Assembly: GCA_027924585.1 (NCBI GenBank)
Contig: BSBM01000252.1
Coordinates: 744,001-808,000, forward strand
Length of the DNA: 64,000 nucleotides
From: Larix kaempferi
Taxonomy: Eukaryota; Streptophyta; Pinopsida; Pinales; Pinaceae
Reading direction: 5' to 3'
The notes beneath the pieces were generated by a model that searched no databases, was not told the DNA's origin, and was given only the letters and a program-made list of their open reading frames with translations. Both the position numbers and the translations under genes were made by a program. This document shows, in pieces, positions 36,086-47,600 of this stretch; the stretch's first letter is position 1, and every line of letters starts with the position of its first letter.

Positions 36086-38370
36086 TCTGTTTCTCTGGAA
36101 TATCCTGTAACATGGAGGTCATCAAAGGTTTCTCTTGCAGAATCAATTGCAGAAGGCTAGTAGATGAAATTCAAATAACTATTGAGGGTGAAATATTGAT
36201 GTATTACAAGGTATACTATACATTGCTCAAGTATCAGATGTAACAAGAATAGAAGACTGTGTTAAAACTGAGCCAAAGGCGAGCATACAGAGTTGATAGG
36301 GATCATACATGCCTCTGGCAACTGAAGGCCCATTATGAAGCTTCACGAAGGGAAGTGAAGGTAAGCTTGGTGGCTTATTATACATAAGGCATTAAACACC
36401 ATCACTCTAGCCTTGTTTTTGTTTTCATTTTTTATACCAATAAATGATAAAAGATGTTATATCCGCATCTCCCATCCAGAAAACTGAGAGCATATTACAC
36501 CCAAAAAAAATGCTCCAAACTTTAGATGACCTAATGTTTTTCCAATAAATCAAAGCAAACCTAACGCAAAACTGGGAACTATAGTATCTGCCACAGGACT
36601 AACAAGCAACTCTTCTTGAATATCCACAATCCATGTTTGTAATTAATATATGCAAGAACCAAAAGTCATTCTCTTCAAATTTGATCTTTCCTGCCTGTTA
36701 GATGCTTGTGCATCCAAGACCAATCAAGATTCAAACTACCTTGTTTTAAAAAGAACTTTAGTTTCATAACTTCTTCCAGAGAATTTAAGGCTCCTACTTA
36801 AACCTTGCTACTCTAGACAGGTGATTTTAAAATTTATTCTGTCTGGGGCAAACCCATGATCAACCATCTTACTTGGAAATATACCTCTGTAAAGCATTAA
36901 GATAATATGACAATATGACCCTTGCAACCTTTCTTTAGAGAAAAATTGTAGTTGGCAGATATGTCATCCACTTCAACATTATAAAGTGAAAGAAGCCATG
37001 TACAAAGAGGAGTTTCATGAAGTGGGCATATTGCTCAGAGATGCTGACTAAATGAAAGAACTAAAGCTAATTCACCCCATTTTCTTTTACAGATTGTGAC
37101 CTAAATAGACGTTCCCTTAACAAGGGTTCCAAGGGTCTCATAGATGTTGTTATCCTACCATTTTGATGTCATTTTTTCTTTAGCTGATGACATAGAAATT
37201 CCAACATAGTCTCTCAACAAATTACCATTAATAATGCATCCATTTTGTACATGAGTTTCCCCATTAAAAGTAACAGCATCTCCTCATCTAATTTCATTTA
37301 CAATCAATGTACATATATAATTTTAGAATGTAATGATTATTTTGTAATTGAACCTGCACTTATGCAGGCCAATGTGCCATAAGTTAGCCGTGTTAGTATG
37401 TTATGTCAGAAGTGCTAATTAGGCAGGGGCAGTTACATGAAAGGCTGTTAGTGTTTATAGAAAGTTTTAAAGAGGAGAATAAGGAAGATTTTAGATTTAC
37501 TTCCACCTACATTGTACTCTAATAAGTAGATGTGTAACTTAGTGTGTTAGAGAATGGGTCTCCTCTTGCCCTAATATCGAGTGCTTTGAATATGTAAAGG
37601 AACAAATTCCTTTCACTTGTAATATAAACAAATGTTGTAAAAAGAAATGTCTTCCCATGTCTATGTTTGTGTGAAAATATGCTGCACTTTTTGCATGTTT
37701 TGCATAAAATTACGACGCAGTGTCAGAGATATGTTGAACAAGGGACAATTCATACTAATCTGTAAGTTGTGAAAAGTGACAATCACTGACTAGCAGCAGA
37801 GGAGAGAGTAGTGATGGAAGGAGTGAAGAGGGAAAATAGTTAAACAAGGAAAGTCAACTATGCAAGTTGTACAGGCCGCCCCCTATATGGTAGGTCAGTT
37901 GTACAAGAGAAAATCAGGATAAAAAATACGTCGTTCAGTAGAAAATGTAGGCTGTACAATATAAAAAGTGGGCAAAAGAAGTTATTACAGTAAAAAATGC
38001 ATGTCATAAAGAAAAAAGTTCCAGTTCGTACAAGCTATATAGGAGAAGAGCAACCACTTCAGAAAATGAAGAGTTTAATGTACAAGAAAAACGCAGAAAC
38101 CTTTGATTGAAAACAAATTATCTAGGTTGGAGAAAACCCTAGGCATGAGAATAAGTGCAAAAACACTAGATTGGCCATAAAACTCTAGGCCATTTCAAGT
38201 TTGGTAAACCCTTAGGCTCTCAACAAACTGGTAGTCAAAAGGCTCTCCCTTTCCTCATTTTCTGGGAAATGAACTTGGCTTTGACACCAATCTTATCCGA
38301 GTTTTGCAAGTTTACATATCTAAATTGTTGTGTTTTACTTATCCCATATTCACTTGTTTGTATACTATGA
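36086..38370. other. No gene; possible solo LTR at about 37,395-37,730
   Basis: Most of the interval shows nothing. About 37,395-37,730 has the look of a small Copia-type LTR: a 'tgttag' start, a leader-like stretch, and 'ttcctttcacttgtaatataaac' typical of an LTR transcript end. Its exact ends and target duplication could not be fixed, so this is a guess. Confidence 0.25.
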
Positions 38371-38461
38371 AGGTATCCAAGCCCCCAGGGTGCCTTGGGA
38401 GGCTCTAAGCCTCCAGGGCCTGTTATAGGCCCTCGATAGGCCTTGGGGGCTTGAATACCCA
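38371..38461. repeat. GC-rich inverted repeat / hairpin (about 90 bp)
   Basis: Left arm 'ggtatccaagcccccaggg' pairs with right arm 'ccttgggggcttgaatacc' (17 of 19). The space between contains a second near-palindrome 'gggcctgttataggccc' and further 'ggcct..aggcc' pairs. A related 'cctattacaggccttgggagg' follows at about 38,472. The sequence stands out against AT-rich neighbours. It could be a foldback element or a small-RNA-producing hairpin; no expression evidence exists here. Confidence 0.65.
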
Positions 38462-38519
38462 ACCACTCGTGCCTATTACAGGCCTTGGGAGGTTTAGTCA
38501 AACCCACAGTATCATGACA

Positions 38520-39857
38520 ATATACTAGGCAGATATATAAAGGGGTATAAAAAATGTAAATAAAAAAATGGATACATACAATATTATAGGGGGATTAGGG
38601 GTTTTTTTAAATTAGGAAGGCATATTGGGTGGGGGTTAAAAAAAGCGATTTTGGGAGGGTTTTTCCAATATTTTTTGAAATTAGGGGTAATTTTTCATAT
38701 GCCAGGAACGAACGTGCTATGGTAGGCAGTCATTGAGTGAAGTCCCCGTGCAATTTACCAAGCGATAAATTGATCCATCTCTCTACTACAACAAAGTGAT
38801 AAGGATGCAGCTCTAGTCTCAGGATAAATCTTATGTCTATTGTGCCTGGTTATATTTATGTGATCCTATTGCATATGTGGTTGATATTTTCAATGTATGG
38901 TTGTTCTATGATATATGTTATATCATAAGGTAGTAATCATCAATATCTGAAAATAATTATAAAATCAACACAAAGTGAATGTCCTAGACTAAACTAGACA
39001 ACTCTGTATCAGTCAATAAGGAGAGAGAGAGAGAGGGAGAGATTTGGATACGGAGATGAGGCCAGTGATGTCAAGGTCTCTTGGGTTTGATGATCGAGAA
39101 CAATGGGGGCGATTGGGGCACTAGCTTGTTGTCGAAGTCCTCATGTACCATAGTGGGATCCGTCTTTATGACCTCGAGCGGGTTGTATAAGTGAGGAAGC
39201 ATTCTCCTACCATCCAAGGTTGAAGGGAGAAAACCTCAAATAGATCTCTGGCTGCTTGGTTGGGGCTAGGAGGCAATCTAACGGGTGAGGGGTGCCTTGT
39301 TTTGAATCTATCTAGAGTTGATCCCTCTGCCACTATGAGGATGTGTGATTGGATGTATGGTCTGGCACCTCCAAACCAAACTCAACAATATCTATCAATC
39401 TCCGAGGGGGAAGGCTGAGGGGAGACCCAAGGTCTCACTACTCTACTATCTAAAGTACTCTGGAACTCTGCCTAACGCTTGTTGTTCCGATCTGACGGAT
39501 CAACATGAAAGTATGAGGTGATTTTCCTGGTCATCCCAAGGTGGGTCGAGGTGTAAAAGAGATGAGATCCGTAACTAAATATCTCCTTAACAAAGAGGGC
39601 TAAGCATCTCTGATCCTAATACTAGAAGAAAGTAGAGAGCGAGCTCCCTAAGTCCCTATATAGGCAATAGTAACGTCCTCTAATCTCATATTATAAGGGG
39701 CACCTAAAACTTAGTGCATCTCTATCTTCGGCTCCTGTGTGTGGCACACCTTACAGATCCTATCAAATCGGGGGATATGGTGATCTGTCTCTACCTGGAG
39801 TCTATGAGAACCTCAACCAACTCGGAGTTGTTCCAGAGGGATCCCGAGCAAATGCAT
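38520..39857. other. No confident gene; flank of the unknown repeat
   Basis: Contains a (GA)n microsatellite at about 39,024-39,042. From about 39,060 the minus strand looks coding-like but broken, probably the 3' part of the repeat ORF at 39,858-40,271. Confidence 0.35.
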
Positions 39858-40271
39858 CTAATGTCTATACGTGTAAGGCGAGAGGATAGTGATACCATCC
39901 TGCAACTCCAAAAAGTGCTCTAAGTAGAAAGATATCTTTGGGCCCAGGGTCATCAGAAGTGAGGTCCAAGTGACTTGAATGTACAATCTATATATGTCCT
40001 CTCCAATGTCCCATTTTAGTATCAGTTTAGTTGGCATGAGATGGTTCGGCACATCTAAGGAGTACCTAAAGAGGGGAAGTCGTTCTGGGGAGATGGTCAA
40101 CGACTGGAGAAGTCGAGATGCCTCTACAAACCAACCTCGTGCACAGCCTATGGAGCTGTCCGAGGCAAGAGCCTCCGAAGAGCAAAATGCAAGGTAAGGG
40201 TACCGCTCTATCCCGGTGGTAGAGACTCTGAAAGATCTGACTCTATGTAAGAAAGAGACCAAGCGAAACAA
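39858..40271 (-). repeat. Unrecognised repeat ORF, longer copy
   Basis: 137-codon minus-strand frame, related to 32,528-32,810 in inverted orientation ('FRYSLDVPNHLMPT', 'EHFLELQDGI'). It begins with a Ser/Arg-rich stretch and 'ARGWFVEASRLLQSL'. I do not recognise the family. It lies between exon-like pieces of DDI1 and unassigned sequence and may have displaced the 3' exons of DDI1. Confidence 0.5.
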
Positions 40272-40539
40272 AGCCTCGAGGCGAAATGGTTGGACGCGAA
40301 ACTCTGCCTGAATATTGGGCTGAATGAAATGTCATTTACATGAAATGGAAAAACCCACAAAAGCTGCCATTTCCTTCAATATCAATATCTTAAAGCATAT
40401 GTTTATTACAATTATGGCATTTGTATGCAACGGATCGGATGCTCTGGTAATAATACATGCTGACTCAATTGAAGGACTAACTTCAAATAAAAAGTAAACA
40501 TTCAATCAAATAAATATAGACACCAAAATGTCTAGTTAC

Positions 40540-40584
40540 CTTTAAAGGAACACCATTGACCTCCATGTCAACATACAACATGAC
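40540..40584 (-). pseudogene. DDI1: DDI1 exon (start of the protease domain)
   Basis: DDI1 is a ubiquitin receptor with a retroviral-type aspartic protease domain that feeds substrates to the proteasome. This 45-bp exon (AG at 40,585-40,586, GT after 40,540) reads 'VMLYVDMEVNGVPLK', the strand just before the catalytic Asp-Ser-Gly of plant DDI1. The next exon, which should carry the catalytic motif, was not found at lower coordinates, so the gene looks truncated here, perhaps by the repeat at 39-40.3 kb. Confidence 0.8.
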
Positions 40585-40671
40585 CTGAATCACATGTAAT
40601 AAGGACCATTAGATATTTAATAATATTATCTTATTTTGCATTGGATATAGAAAAGATAGAATTCCACATAC

Positions 40672-40734
40672 CACTCGCGCAAAAGCCTCTGGATTATGTT
40701 CTAGTGCAGCTTCCCAATTTTCATTAATGCTTTT
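40672..40734 (-). pseudogene. DDI1: DDI1 exon (linker before the protease domain)
   Basis: 63-bp exon with AG..GT borders reading 'KSINENWEAALEHNPEAFAR' plus Val, matching plant DDI1. It joins in phase 0 with the exon at 40,540-40,584. No stop codons. Confidence 0.85.
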
Positions 40735-41968
40735 CTGAGAGGATACACCATAATAATTACAAATACATTTTCTTTAATTTGCACAATGTCCATGAAACAA
40801 CAGAAGAATAAACATCAACAAAAACCACAGTGACACACCCATCACTGCTATGAGGATTTGATTTGAGAAACCATCAAGAGTGAAAATCAACAATTATTAT
40901 TAGTAAAATAGTAAAAAACTGAACAATTTATTTACTTTTATCATTTATGACAGAATAATGCTGTTTATATTTGGGAATTTAGGAAGAGAAATCATTGGAT
41001 AAAAGGTCTCCATTTCATGAATGAAACCCTAAATTATGGAGTGACAACTTAAATTCAAGTTGCTGAAAGGACAGTTTATGCAATGGAATCCACACTCAAC
41101 TAATAAAAATATACTGTCTGAAATACCTCCACAGCCTTCCATACAACAATGTCTTATATATGGCTTCTATAGATTCTCTTGAAAGCTTGTCCTCCATCCT
41201 ACACTAACAAAGTGAAATATAACATGTATAATCGATGAAATTTAATAGTTGCTAACAGAAAAGTGACTCCATCCTGGCCATGAGTAAACAGAACTTTAGC
41301 AATAATAACTATAAGTTCAGGAGTCTCACACATGACCTCAAATTGTCAAAAACGCAGAGTAAAAAAACAAGGAATGTGAAAGATAAAGCAGTGCAGGCAT
41401 GCAACACAAAGATGGGCTGCTAAAATACCATACCAAGTAAGAGAACGGAAGGCAATGAAACTGCCAGAAAAACATATATAGAGTAAGGATTGTACTCCCA
41501 GCAAGTGTTATCAAGCAGTATTGGTGTATCATTTGCAAAAACATATTTGTGAAGCAACAGCTTGCAAGATAAAAACAAGCTAAACAAGGACCCTTCATAA
41601 TTAAAAGATAGCATCTATAGTCAACATAAAGAAAGACTGACACATAGAAGTACTAAAAAGTTTGATGAAATAGTTGAGACATTGGAATAATAACAAAGAA
41701 TGTTAGTCACACCATTGGGAGCTAGTAACATTATGAATGTGCTCCTATACAATAAATAATTCACACGATGATCAAATACAGTAGTTGAACTCTCCACCTA
41801 TCAAATTTTGAAACACGTACAAAATGAAACATTTCAATCAAATTCATTTGTTGCCATACTGTCTGATGTGTTGTTCAATTCAAAATGCTGCAAATTACCC
41901 AGTCAATACAACAAACACTAGATAGACTACATTTCTATAAATCTCCTACATTAGATTCCATACCATAC

Positions 41969-42034
41969 CTGTCGAATAGCCTCTTCAATCCTTTTCTGTG
42001 CTTCAACATCAAAAGGATCTGCATTAAGGAGTGC
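41969..42034 (-). pseudogene. DDI1: DDI1 exon (central helical region)
   Basis: 66-bp exon reading 'ALLNADPFDVEAQKRIEEAI' followed by Arg-Gln, flanked by 'ttgttgcag' and 'gtatgg', matching plant DDI1. The order on the minus strand (41,969-42,034, then 40,672-40,734, then 40,540-40,584) is correct. 5' exons (ubiquitin-like domain) were not found in 42,035-43,314. A gene with long introns that extends beyond the viral insertion is possible, so 'pseudogene' means incomplete here, not proven dead. Confidence 0.85.
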
Positions 42035-43314
42035 CTGCAACAACACAGATGGCATATAAATTATTGCAATTATACAGGTTAAATAACTATTGCAGCGATG
42101 TATGTAAGACTTAATGATGTATTTTACTATATTAGTTGAACCAAGGTAAAAGGACTTAGAAGTCACCAAACCTAGCAGATAGTTATCGTGGACATGAGGG
42201 GACATTAGGTATAGTGAGTAGGAAGACAATGCCACTCAATCTTAAGGTAAAAGGACTTAGAAGTCAAAATGAGCTCTAAAGCACAAACAAGACCTATTTC
42301 AATTAGACAAGCTAAGAAGCATTCTCTGTGGAAACCATCAAATCAAGCAATAAATTTGTGTATACTTGATATGTTGAGGGAGCTACCGAGTGAGAATCGA
42401 GAACTACTTCTACCGAGTGAGAATCGAGATCTACTTCAACCCAAACACTAATGTTTGTTTTCCCTGTCAAGCGCCTGATTAGCATGTGAAGTACTGTCCC
42501 TGCAGACAGATGTCAAAGTCTAGCAAGGTGCCTAAAGTAAAGGTTTAAGAACCATATGGTGATAAGGCACCGAATACATATTTCCATAGATAAACAAGAA
42601 GTTCAGTCTAAATAAACACAAAAGGAGATCATTAAATCTTCTTGCACCCCAGCTCCAAGTAAAATCCTTAAATGTTCAGCTGATAAGGATGAGTGGCAAG
42701 TTTAACAGAGCTGCAAAAGGAATGGCACATTCAATGCCTGAAAAAGGTGCCAACCATCTACCCAAATCACCTAAAGAAGTAGGGATGAACAATTCTTGAC
42801 CTGTAAGAATGTAGAAGTGCTAACCCCCAGATTTGCAAGTGCAACTGGGTGGTTAAGTTCGAGCTCAATTTCATCATGCTGGGCCATATACAGGTACATC
42901 CAAGGTTTCAGATGGATTAAAGCCTACTACACCTTGAGTTTCATCAAATTCTGAGAACTTGCTACTTTTAGCAGTTATTTTACTTTCTAGGAGCCTGAGT
43001 TTTGAAGCCCGCGCTACAGATTGAATTATATATTCTTGGCCCCAGCAAGCGCACAACTCCAATCAACTTCTTTCCAGTGACATGCAAGGTGTTTTGTGGA
43101 ACTACGATTTTTAACAATCACAATACTTGCTTGTCAAATTAGAGCACATATCCAGGTTCCTTGTGAGTTAACGAGTCTAATGAGACTATTCTCAGCCACA
43201 TGACCATAGTTGCTATTTTTAGAAATGCTATTTATAGTCAGCGTTGCAATAGTAGTTACCTTCACATTATGAAACTCTTATTTTTTAAGAGGTGGAACTA
43301 CTACTCCTGAAATG
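42035..43314. other. Probable DDI1 intron or flank; no gene recognised
   Basis: No further DDI1 exon found. There is a short local repeat ('ctaccgagtgagaatcgaga.cta' twice near 42,385 and 42,411). The right end is the insertion site of the endogenous pararetrovirus. Confidence 0.4.
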
Positions 43315-43325
43315 TCTAATTTAAG
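43315..43325. repeat. 11-bp target duplication, left copy (TCTAATTTAAG)
   Basis: Identical to 51,230-51,240. The preceding G is also shared (43,314 and 51,229), so the duplication could be 12 bp or overlap the viral repeat end by one base. Confidence 0.8.
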
Positions 43326-43405
43326 AGTCTGTAAGGTGTGCTAGTAGGCATATCACTGAATCCCCAGGAAGCCTCCAAGTAGGTTCTTCGCTCTGCGAAG
43401 TTCTG
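43326..43405 (+). repeat. Terminal direct repeat, left copy (80 bp)
   Basis: Matches 51,150-51,229 at 78 of 80 positions (differences: tgaatcc/tggatcc and gttcttcgc/gttcatcgc). Near its right end a 6-bp stem with a 3-base loop (CTTCGC-TCT-GCGAAG) is perfect in this copy. It does not begin TG or end CA, unlike an LTR. In the circular genome this sequence would occur once, in the leader between promoter and primer site. Confidence 0.9.
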
Positions 43406-43898
43406 AACGGTAAATGGGCCAGCAACATTGTGTCCAGGCACTCAGTCTGAGTTTGTGTTTGTGGTGATGAGCTTTGCCCTCCGAAGCCGATCCACACATG
43501 AGTCTGTATTGTGATGCTGCAATGATAATATAAAGCTTTGAAGTTTTGTGGAATTGCTGTCGAAATTGCTCAATTAATGTGAAGATAGATCCTGGAGCGT
43601 ATTGGTATCAGAGCCAGAGACTTCAATTCTGGTATATCTTTTCTGAATTTCTGATGAATGTTTAACATTGTCTGTTAAATCTGCTGCAATTTCATTGTTC
43701 AGTTTTGTTATTTGAATATCAACATTCTACAATATTATTTTGTAGGCGGTGGAAATGACCGTTGAGTGGATTGTTGGGTCATTGAGAGTGTAAGAGTCGT
43801 CCGAAGTCAGAGTAGTAGTAAGGCCCGTTGGGATAGGGGAGTAAGTCTACAGAGTTGCCGGAGACTAATTTAGAGTCTGCACTCACTCTCATTTAAAA
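43406..43898 (+). other. Viral leader with primer binding site
   Basis: Non-coding segment between the left repeat and the first viral frame. In the circular genome it would follow the right-end promoter, giving a leader of about 760 nt from the presumed transcript start to the first long frame, with the primer site about 470 nt in. Long structured leaders with this order are normal in Caulimoviridae. Confidence 0.7.
43603..43620 (+). promoter_or_regulatory. tRNA-Met primer binding site
   Basis: TGGTATCAGAGCCAGAGA matches the consensus complement of the 3' end of plant initiator tRNA-Met over its first 12-14 bases. Reverse transcription of the pregenomic RNA would start here. This is not a tRNA gene. 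Confidence 0.88.
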
Positions 43899-44130
43899 AT
43901 GGACCCTTCAATGGATACTATTGAGCAGACACATTTAGAATGTGATTCTCATAATGATACTGAAGTAAGTCTTGCAAAACGCAGGCAATCCTCATTTAAT
44001 CCTTCCTTATCAGATTCCTCATACATATCTATCTCTGATCATAACCCTTCTGAAAATTGGCAATTACCGCAGATACTTCCCAAAGAAGTATACAAACTTC
44101 CATGGTGGAATGTCACAGCCGCTACCCACA
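43899..44130 (+). pseudogene. Viral polyprotein, N-terminal segment
   Basis: First ATG-started viral frame. It encodes an acidic, Ser/Asp-rich leader peptide with 'KLPWWNV' near the end. The frame ends at 44,186 without the movement domain, which is in another frame (open from 44,057). The natural join is lost through a frame change at about 44,115-44,150. In related viruses the movement domain follows a short N-terminal region directly, so I read this as one broken gene. Confidence 0.65.
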
Positions 44131-45493
44131 TCAGAGTGTCAAGTATAGATGTGTCTTTACCGATAAGCAAGAACCTGTACATATAAACTTGCTTGATAAA
44201 TGTCAAATAGACTGGGCTAAAGCACAAAAATATAAGCATGCACATTTTGGTGCTATCAAACTTGGCCTTGGTCCGTTAGTTCGTCCGCGTCTTGCTGTTT
44301 CTTCTCTTTGTTGTATTGTAGATACTCGTCATCGTAAGTTTTCTGATGCAGTCATTGGTGGCTTCACTACACCACTTCATGATGGTCCTACTTTTGGCAT
44401 AGTCTACCCAAAGTTTTCTGTTAGCCTCGACGACCCTCATATCTATAATCTGTTAAAAGCCTATATCCTGCCGAAAGGCTTTGACATGGAGACTGGTTCC
44501 CGCATCATCCAGCTTAAAGGTGGAGTCTGTGTTAGATTTGGAAATGATACCCTTCCTCAGTTGCGAACTCATGTCCATCATAGTTCTACAGACACCAGCG
44601 TGGTGGAAACGGAGAAATCCCGATCCAAAAATGCCACACCTATTACTTTCAATTGGACTGGTATCAATTATCCTCAATCTTGGGAAATGAAATATTCTGA
44701 GTTAAGGAACAGAGAAAGAGTTGTTGCTTCTTTCACCCATCAACCTCTTGTCTTTGATGAAGCTTCGAGTTCCTTCCGTGTACCCCAAGATCTGCCCACA
44801 CAGGGATTCAATCCTCCATTGATAAAATCTGCTTCTATCTCCTCCTACAATAACGCCAGATTACAAACCTTATCCAACCAAGCTAGTAAAGCTTCTGCAT
44901 CTGAGTTTTCTACTCCTGTAAATGAGTCTTCTCCTGTACAATCTTCTTTTTTTGGTTTATCCGATTTTGAACATAAAGGCCAGCATGCTGCCTGTCAAGC
45001 ATGTCAAAAAATTAAACAAAAATTGATTCACCAACAGAAACAGAAACAGAATGACCTACCTTCCTTAGGTATGTTCTCGGTCTTACCTTCCTTTCAAATG
45101 ATGTCACTCCCAAGAGAAGGAAGTAGTTTAGAAGTCATAAACTCTGGCCAAAGATCATTTGTTCCCGGTAGAAATCTGCCTGAATCAGGATTTAGACAAT
45201 ATACAGCCGATGGTCAGACAAAAAGAGAATTTCTTCCTTGTAAATCTTCTGCCCAAGACCAAACTGTTTCTGATGAAGTTAAGCTTGCAAATTGGGGAAA
45301 TTTGCAACAAGTTCACACTGCCAGAAACATAGATGACATGGCACAAGATCTTATTCTTCTGAAAAGACAGTGTGCAGATCAACAAGAGCATCTAGTGAAA
45401 ATTGAAACAAAGCTAGAACTGCTAGATCACTTACTTCATGATTCAACAGAAATCCGAATGGCCATAGAACAAGCCTCTCAAAAACTTGAATGA
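44131..45493 (+). pseudogene. Viral movement protein domain and spacer
   Basis: The frame runs 44,057-45,493. The first 220 codons carry a 30K-superfamily movement domain: 'HFGAIKLGLGPLVR' then 'CCIVDTRHRKFSDA', 'GGFTTPLHDGP' and 'VYPKFSVSL'. These proteins move virus through plasmodesmata. The rest is a Ser/Gln-rich spacer with a 'CQACQK' motif and ends in a coiled-coil-like helix ('DMAQDLILLKRQ', 'KIETKLELLDHLL'). A TGA at 45,491-45,493 stops it, yet the same frame stays open beyond into the coat protein, with helix pattern on both sides of the stop. Confidence 0.85.
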
Positions 45494-46492
45494 AGATTAG
45501 TTGTCCTAGAAGATCTCTGGAACAAAACAGAGAATCTTAAGAAAAAACAGTATGTGGTCCCAAACCATGTATTAAAAGCAACAACAAAAGGGCATGCTAA
45601 GAGTCATTCTTTAGGTCAGTTCAGTGTTCTACCTGAAGATGAAAGGCCAGAATGGGATTTTGGTGAAAGCAATGCAGTCAGGGAGAATGTGGAAGAATGG
45701 ATCAAAGAGTTTAAAGGTTTCAAACCTGCTTTAGGTCCTAAATATTTGGTTAGTCTAAATGCATTAAATGACGAAGGATCCTCTAACCAAAGAAGACAAT
45801 TACCTCCTCCCCGCTTTGATACACACATGCCAGATGCTACCTCAACTTCAACCGCTCCTGCCAAAGTGTTCCACTTTGGTATCAATTCAATGAATGATAT
45901 AATCTCCCAAATGCCTGAGCAACCTGTATTGACTATACAATGTCAATCCAGGGAAGATATTAGAAATGCAATCCAAATGCTTGCTCAGTGGACGTTGTAT
46001 AAGAAACAACAGGACCCAAATCTCACAAGGCAAATGCTAGGAACCCAGCTCATAGCAGGATTATCTGGTCTAGCATATGAATGGTGGCGATGGTTGCCAC
46101 AGGAAACAAGAAATGAAATGCTTGCTGATGATGATGCAGATGAGCAAATTCTAAGTGCCCTAGGTAGAGAATTTTATGGCTCTGAAGAGGGAGAAGATTA
46201 TGATCACCTTGCTTCATTATTCATGTCTGCACGTTTATGTGATTTAAGCAAGAGTGAAGATTATTTTTGTTATATGCAAAAGCTTCTAATTTCATCAGGG
46301 AAATCAGGTAACCCTGCATATTTAAAGCATTATCTTAGAAGCTATCTAGGTCATGTGCCTGATGTTGTTGAGCAGGCACTCCAAGACAAAAAGGTAGAGT
46401 TGAGAAGCTTGTCGCTTGCTCAACTTCATGCTCACATTATGGAAACATGGCAAGAACATTTGCCTAGAGAAAAGAGTGAGCAAAGATTTTAA
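45494..46492 (+). pseudogene. Viral coat protein domain
   Basis: Continues the frame of the movement segment after the TGA. The core holds 'QMLAQWTLYKKQ', 'GLSGLAYEWWRWLP' and 'LGREFYGSEE', typical of the caulimovirid capsid protein helical core. An acidic, low-complexity N-terminal part precedes it. The frame ends with TAA at 46,490-46,492, before the basic nucleic-acid-binding end, which is in a different frame. I infer a frame change at about 46,490-46,575. Confidence 0.82.
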
Positions 46493-46573
46493 GAGACATC
46501 AGAAGATGTATTCTACTTCATTCTGCAAAGATGTTGCAGGAATGCCCGATTGGGGGTGTGGAGCACACAACTG

Positions 46574-47600
46574 AGGACATCTTGATCATTCTTCTTGCAA
46601 GTGTAAGAAGAAGAAAAAGGGCTTCTATTCCTCAGAACCAAGGTACCACCTTGATAAGCCCTATTACCACAAATCAAAACACAAGTATAAGAAGCATAGA
46701 TATGGAAAACCCTATCATAAGTCCAAATATAAAGCCAAGCGCTATGTGAAGCATCGGACTGAGAAAGGGAAGAAAAATGTCTGTTTTATTTGTGGAAAAT
46801 CAGATCATTGGGCTGCTAAATGCCCAGAAAGAAAATCTCGGCCTCGGCTTGCTGCTTTGTGCACAGGATTGGATCCCGCATGGTGGGATTTATTTGAAGT
46901 TACTGTAAATTCTCCTAAACCCTCTGGTGAAGTAGTATATCTTCCTGATGATGATATTGATTCTACTGATTCTTGTACAGATTCTGATTCTGAGCTTCCT
47001 CATTTAGCTAAATGTGATCCTCCTTCCTCCAGCTCATCCCCTGAGTCTGATTCCAGTTCAGATGCACATTTAGGGGGGTGTAGTAGCTTTCCTGACTTTG
47101 ACTTTTCTCTATATATGTTTTCTAGATCTCCTTCTAGATCCTCTGCTTACCATACAGAAAAACAAATAGCTGACATAGACCTCCAGTTGTCCATGATTCC
47201 AATATACAGACACTTTGAAAGAACAGAATTAAGAGAAGAAAAGACCAGACTGCAAAAACAGCTTGAAACATTGAAAGCTAACAAAGGTAAAAAGCAAATC
47301 TCTTCCCATACTGAGTCTACCCATTATAACCCTGCTGAAATCTATCAAGATTATCCAGGTAGCCATGAGGATAGACAATCCCATAGAAGAGACAAGGAAA
47401 AGCTCTTAAGACTCCAACTCAAGGAAAAACAAAGTAAGCTCAAAGTAATGATTAAAGAAATAGATGAGTTGAAAAATCTGATATCTGCTTTGGTCCTCGA
47501 GAAAGACCAGTCCTCAGATGAGGAATTGTCCAAACAAATTGAGAGAGCTTGTTTCAATCCTGAAGATAAAGAAGAGTCACCTTCGTCAACTCCTCCTTAG
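46574..47600 (+). pseudogene. Viral zinc knuckle and coiled-coil region
   Basis: Opens after a TGA at about 46,571. It starts with a Lys/His/Tyr-rich basic stretch, then a CCHC zinc knuckle 'CFICGKSDHWAAKC' (Cys-X2-Cys-X4-His-X4-Cys), the nucleic-acid-binding end of the coat protein. An acidic Ser/Asp-rich stretch and a long charged helix (about 47,150-47,560) with heptad-like Leu/Lys/Glu follow. It ends at TAG 47,598-47,600, but the same frame continues straight into the protease. Confidence 0.85.

Noticed and set aside
43603-43620. tRNA gene
   Set aside because: Only the primer-complementary 18 bases match; no cloverleaf around it.
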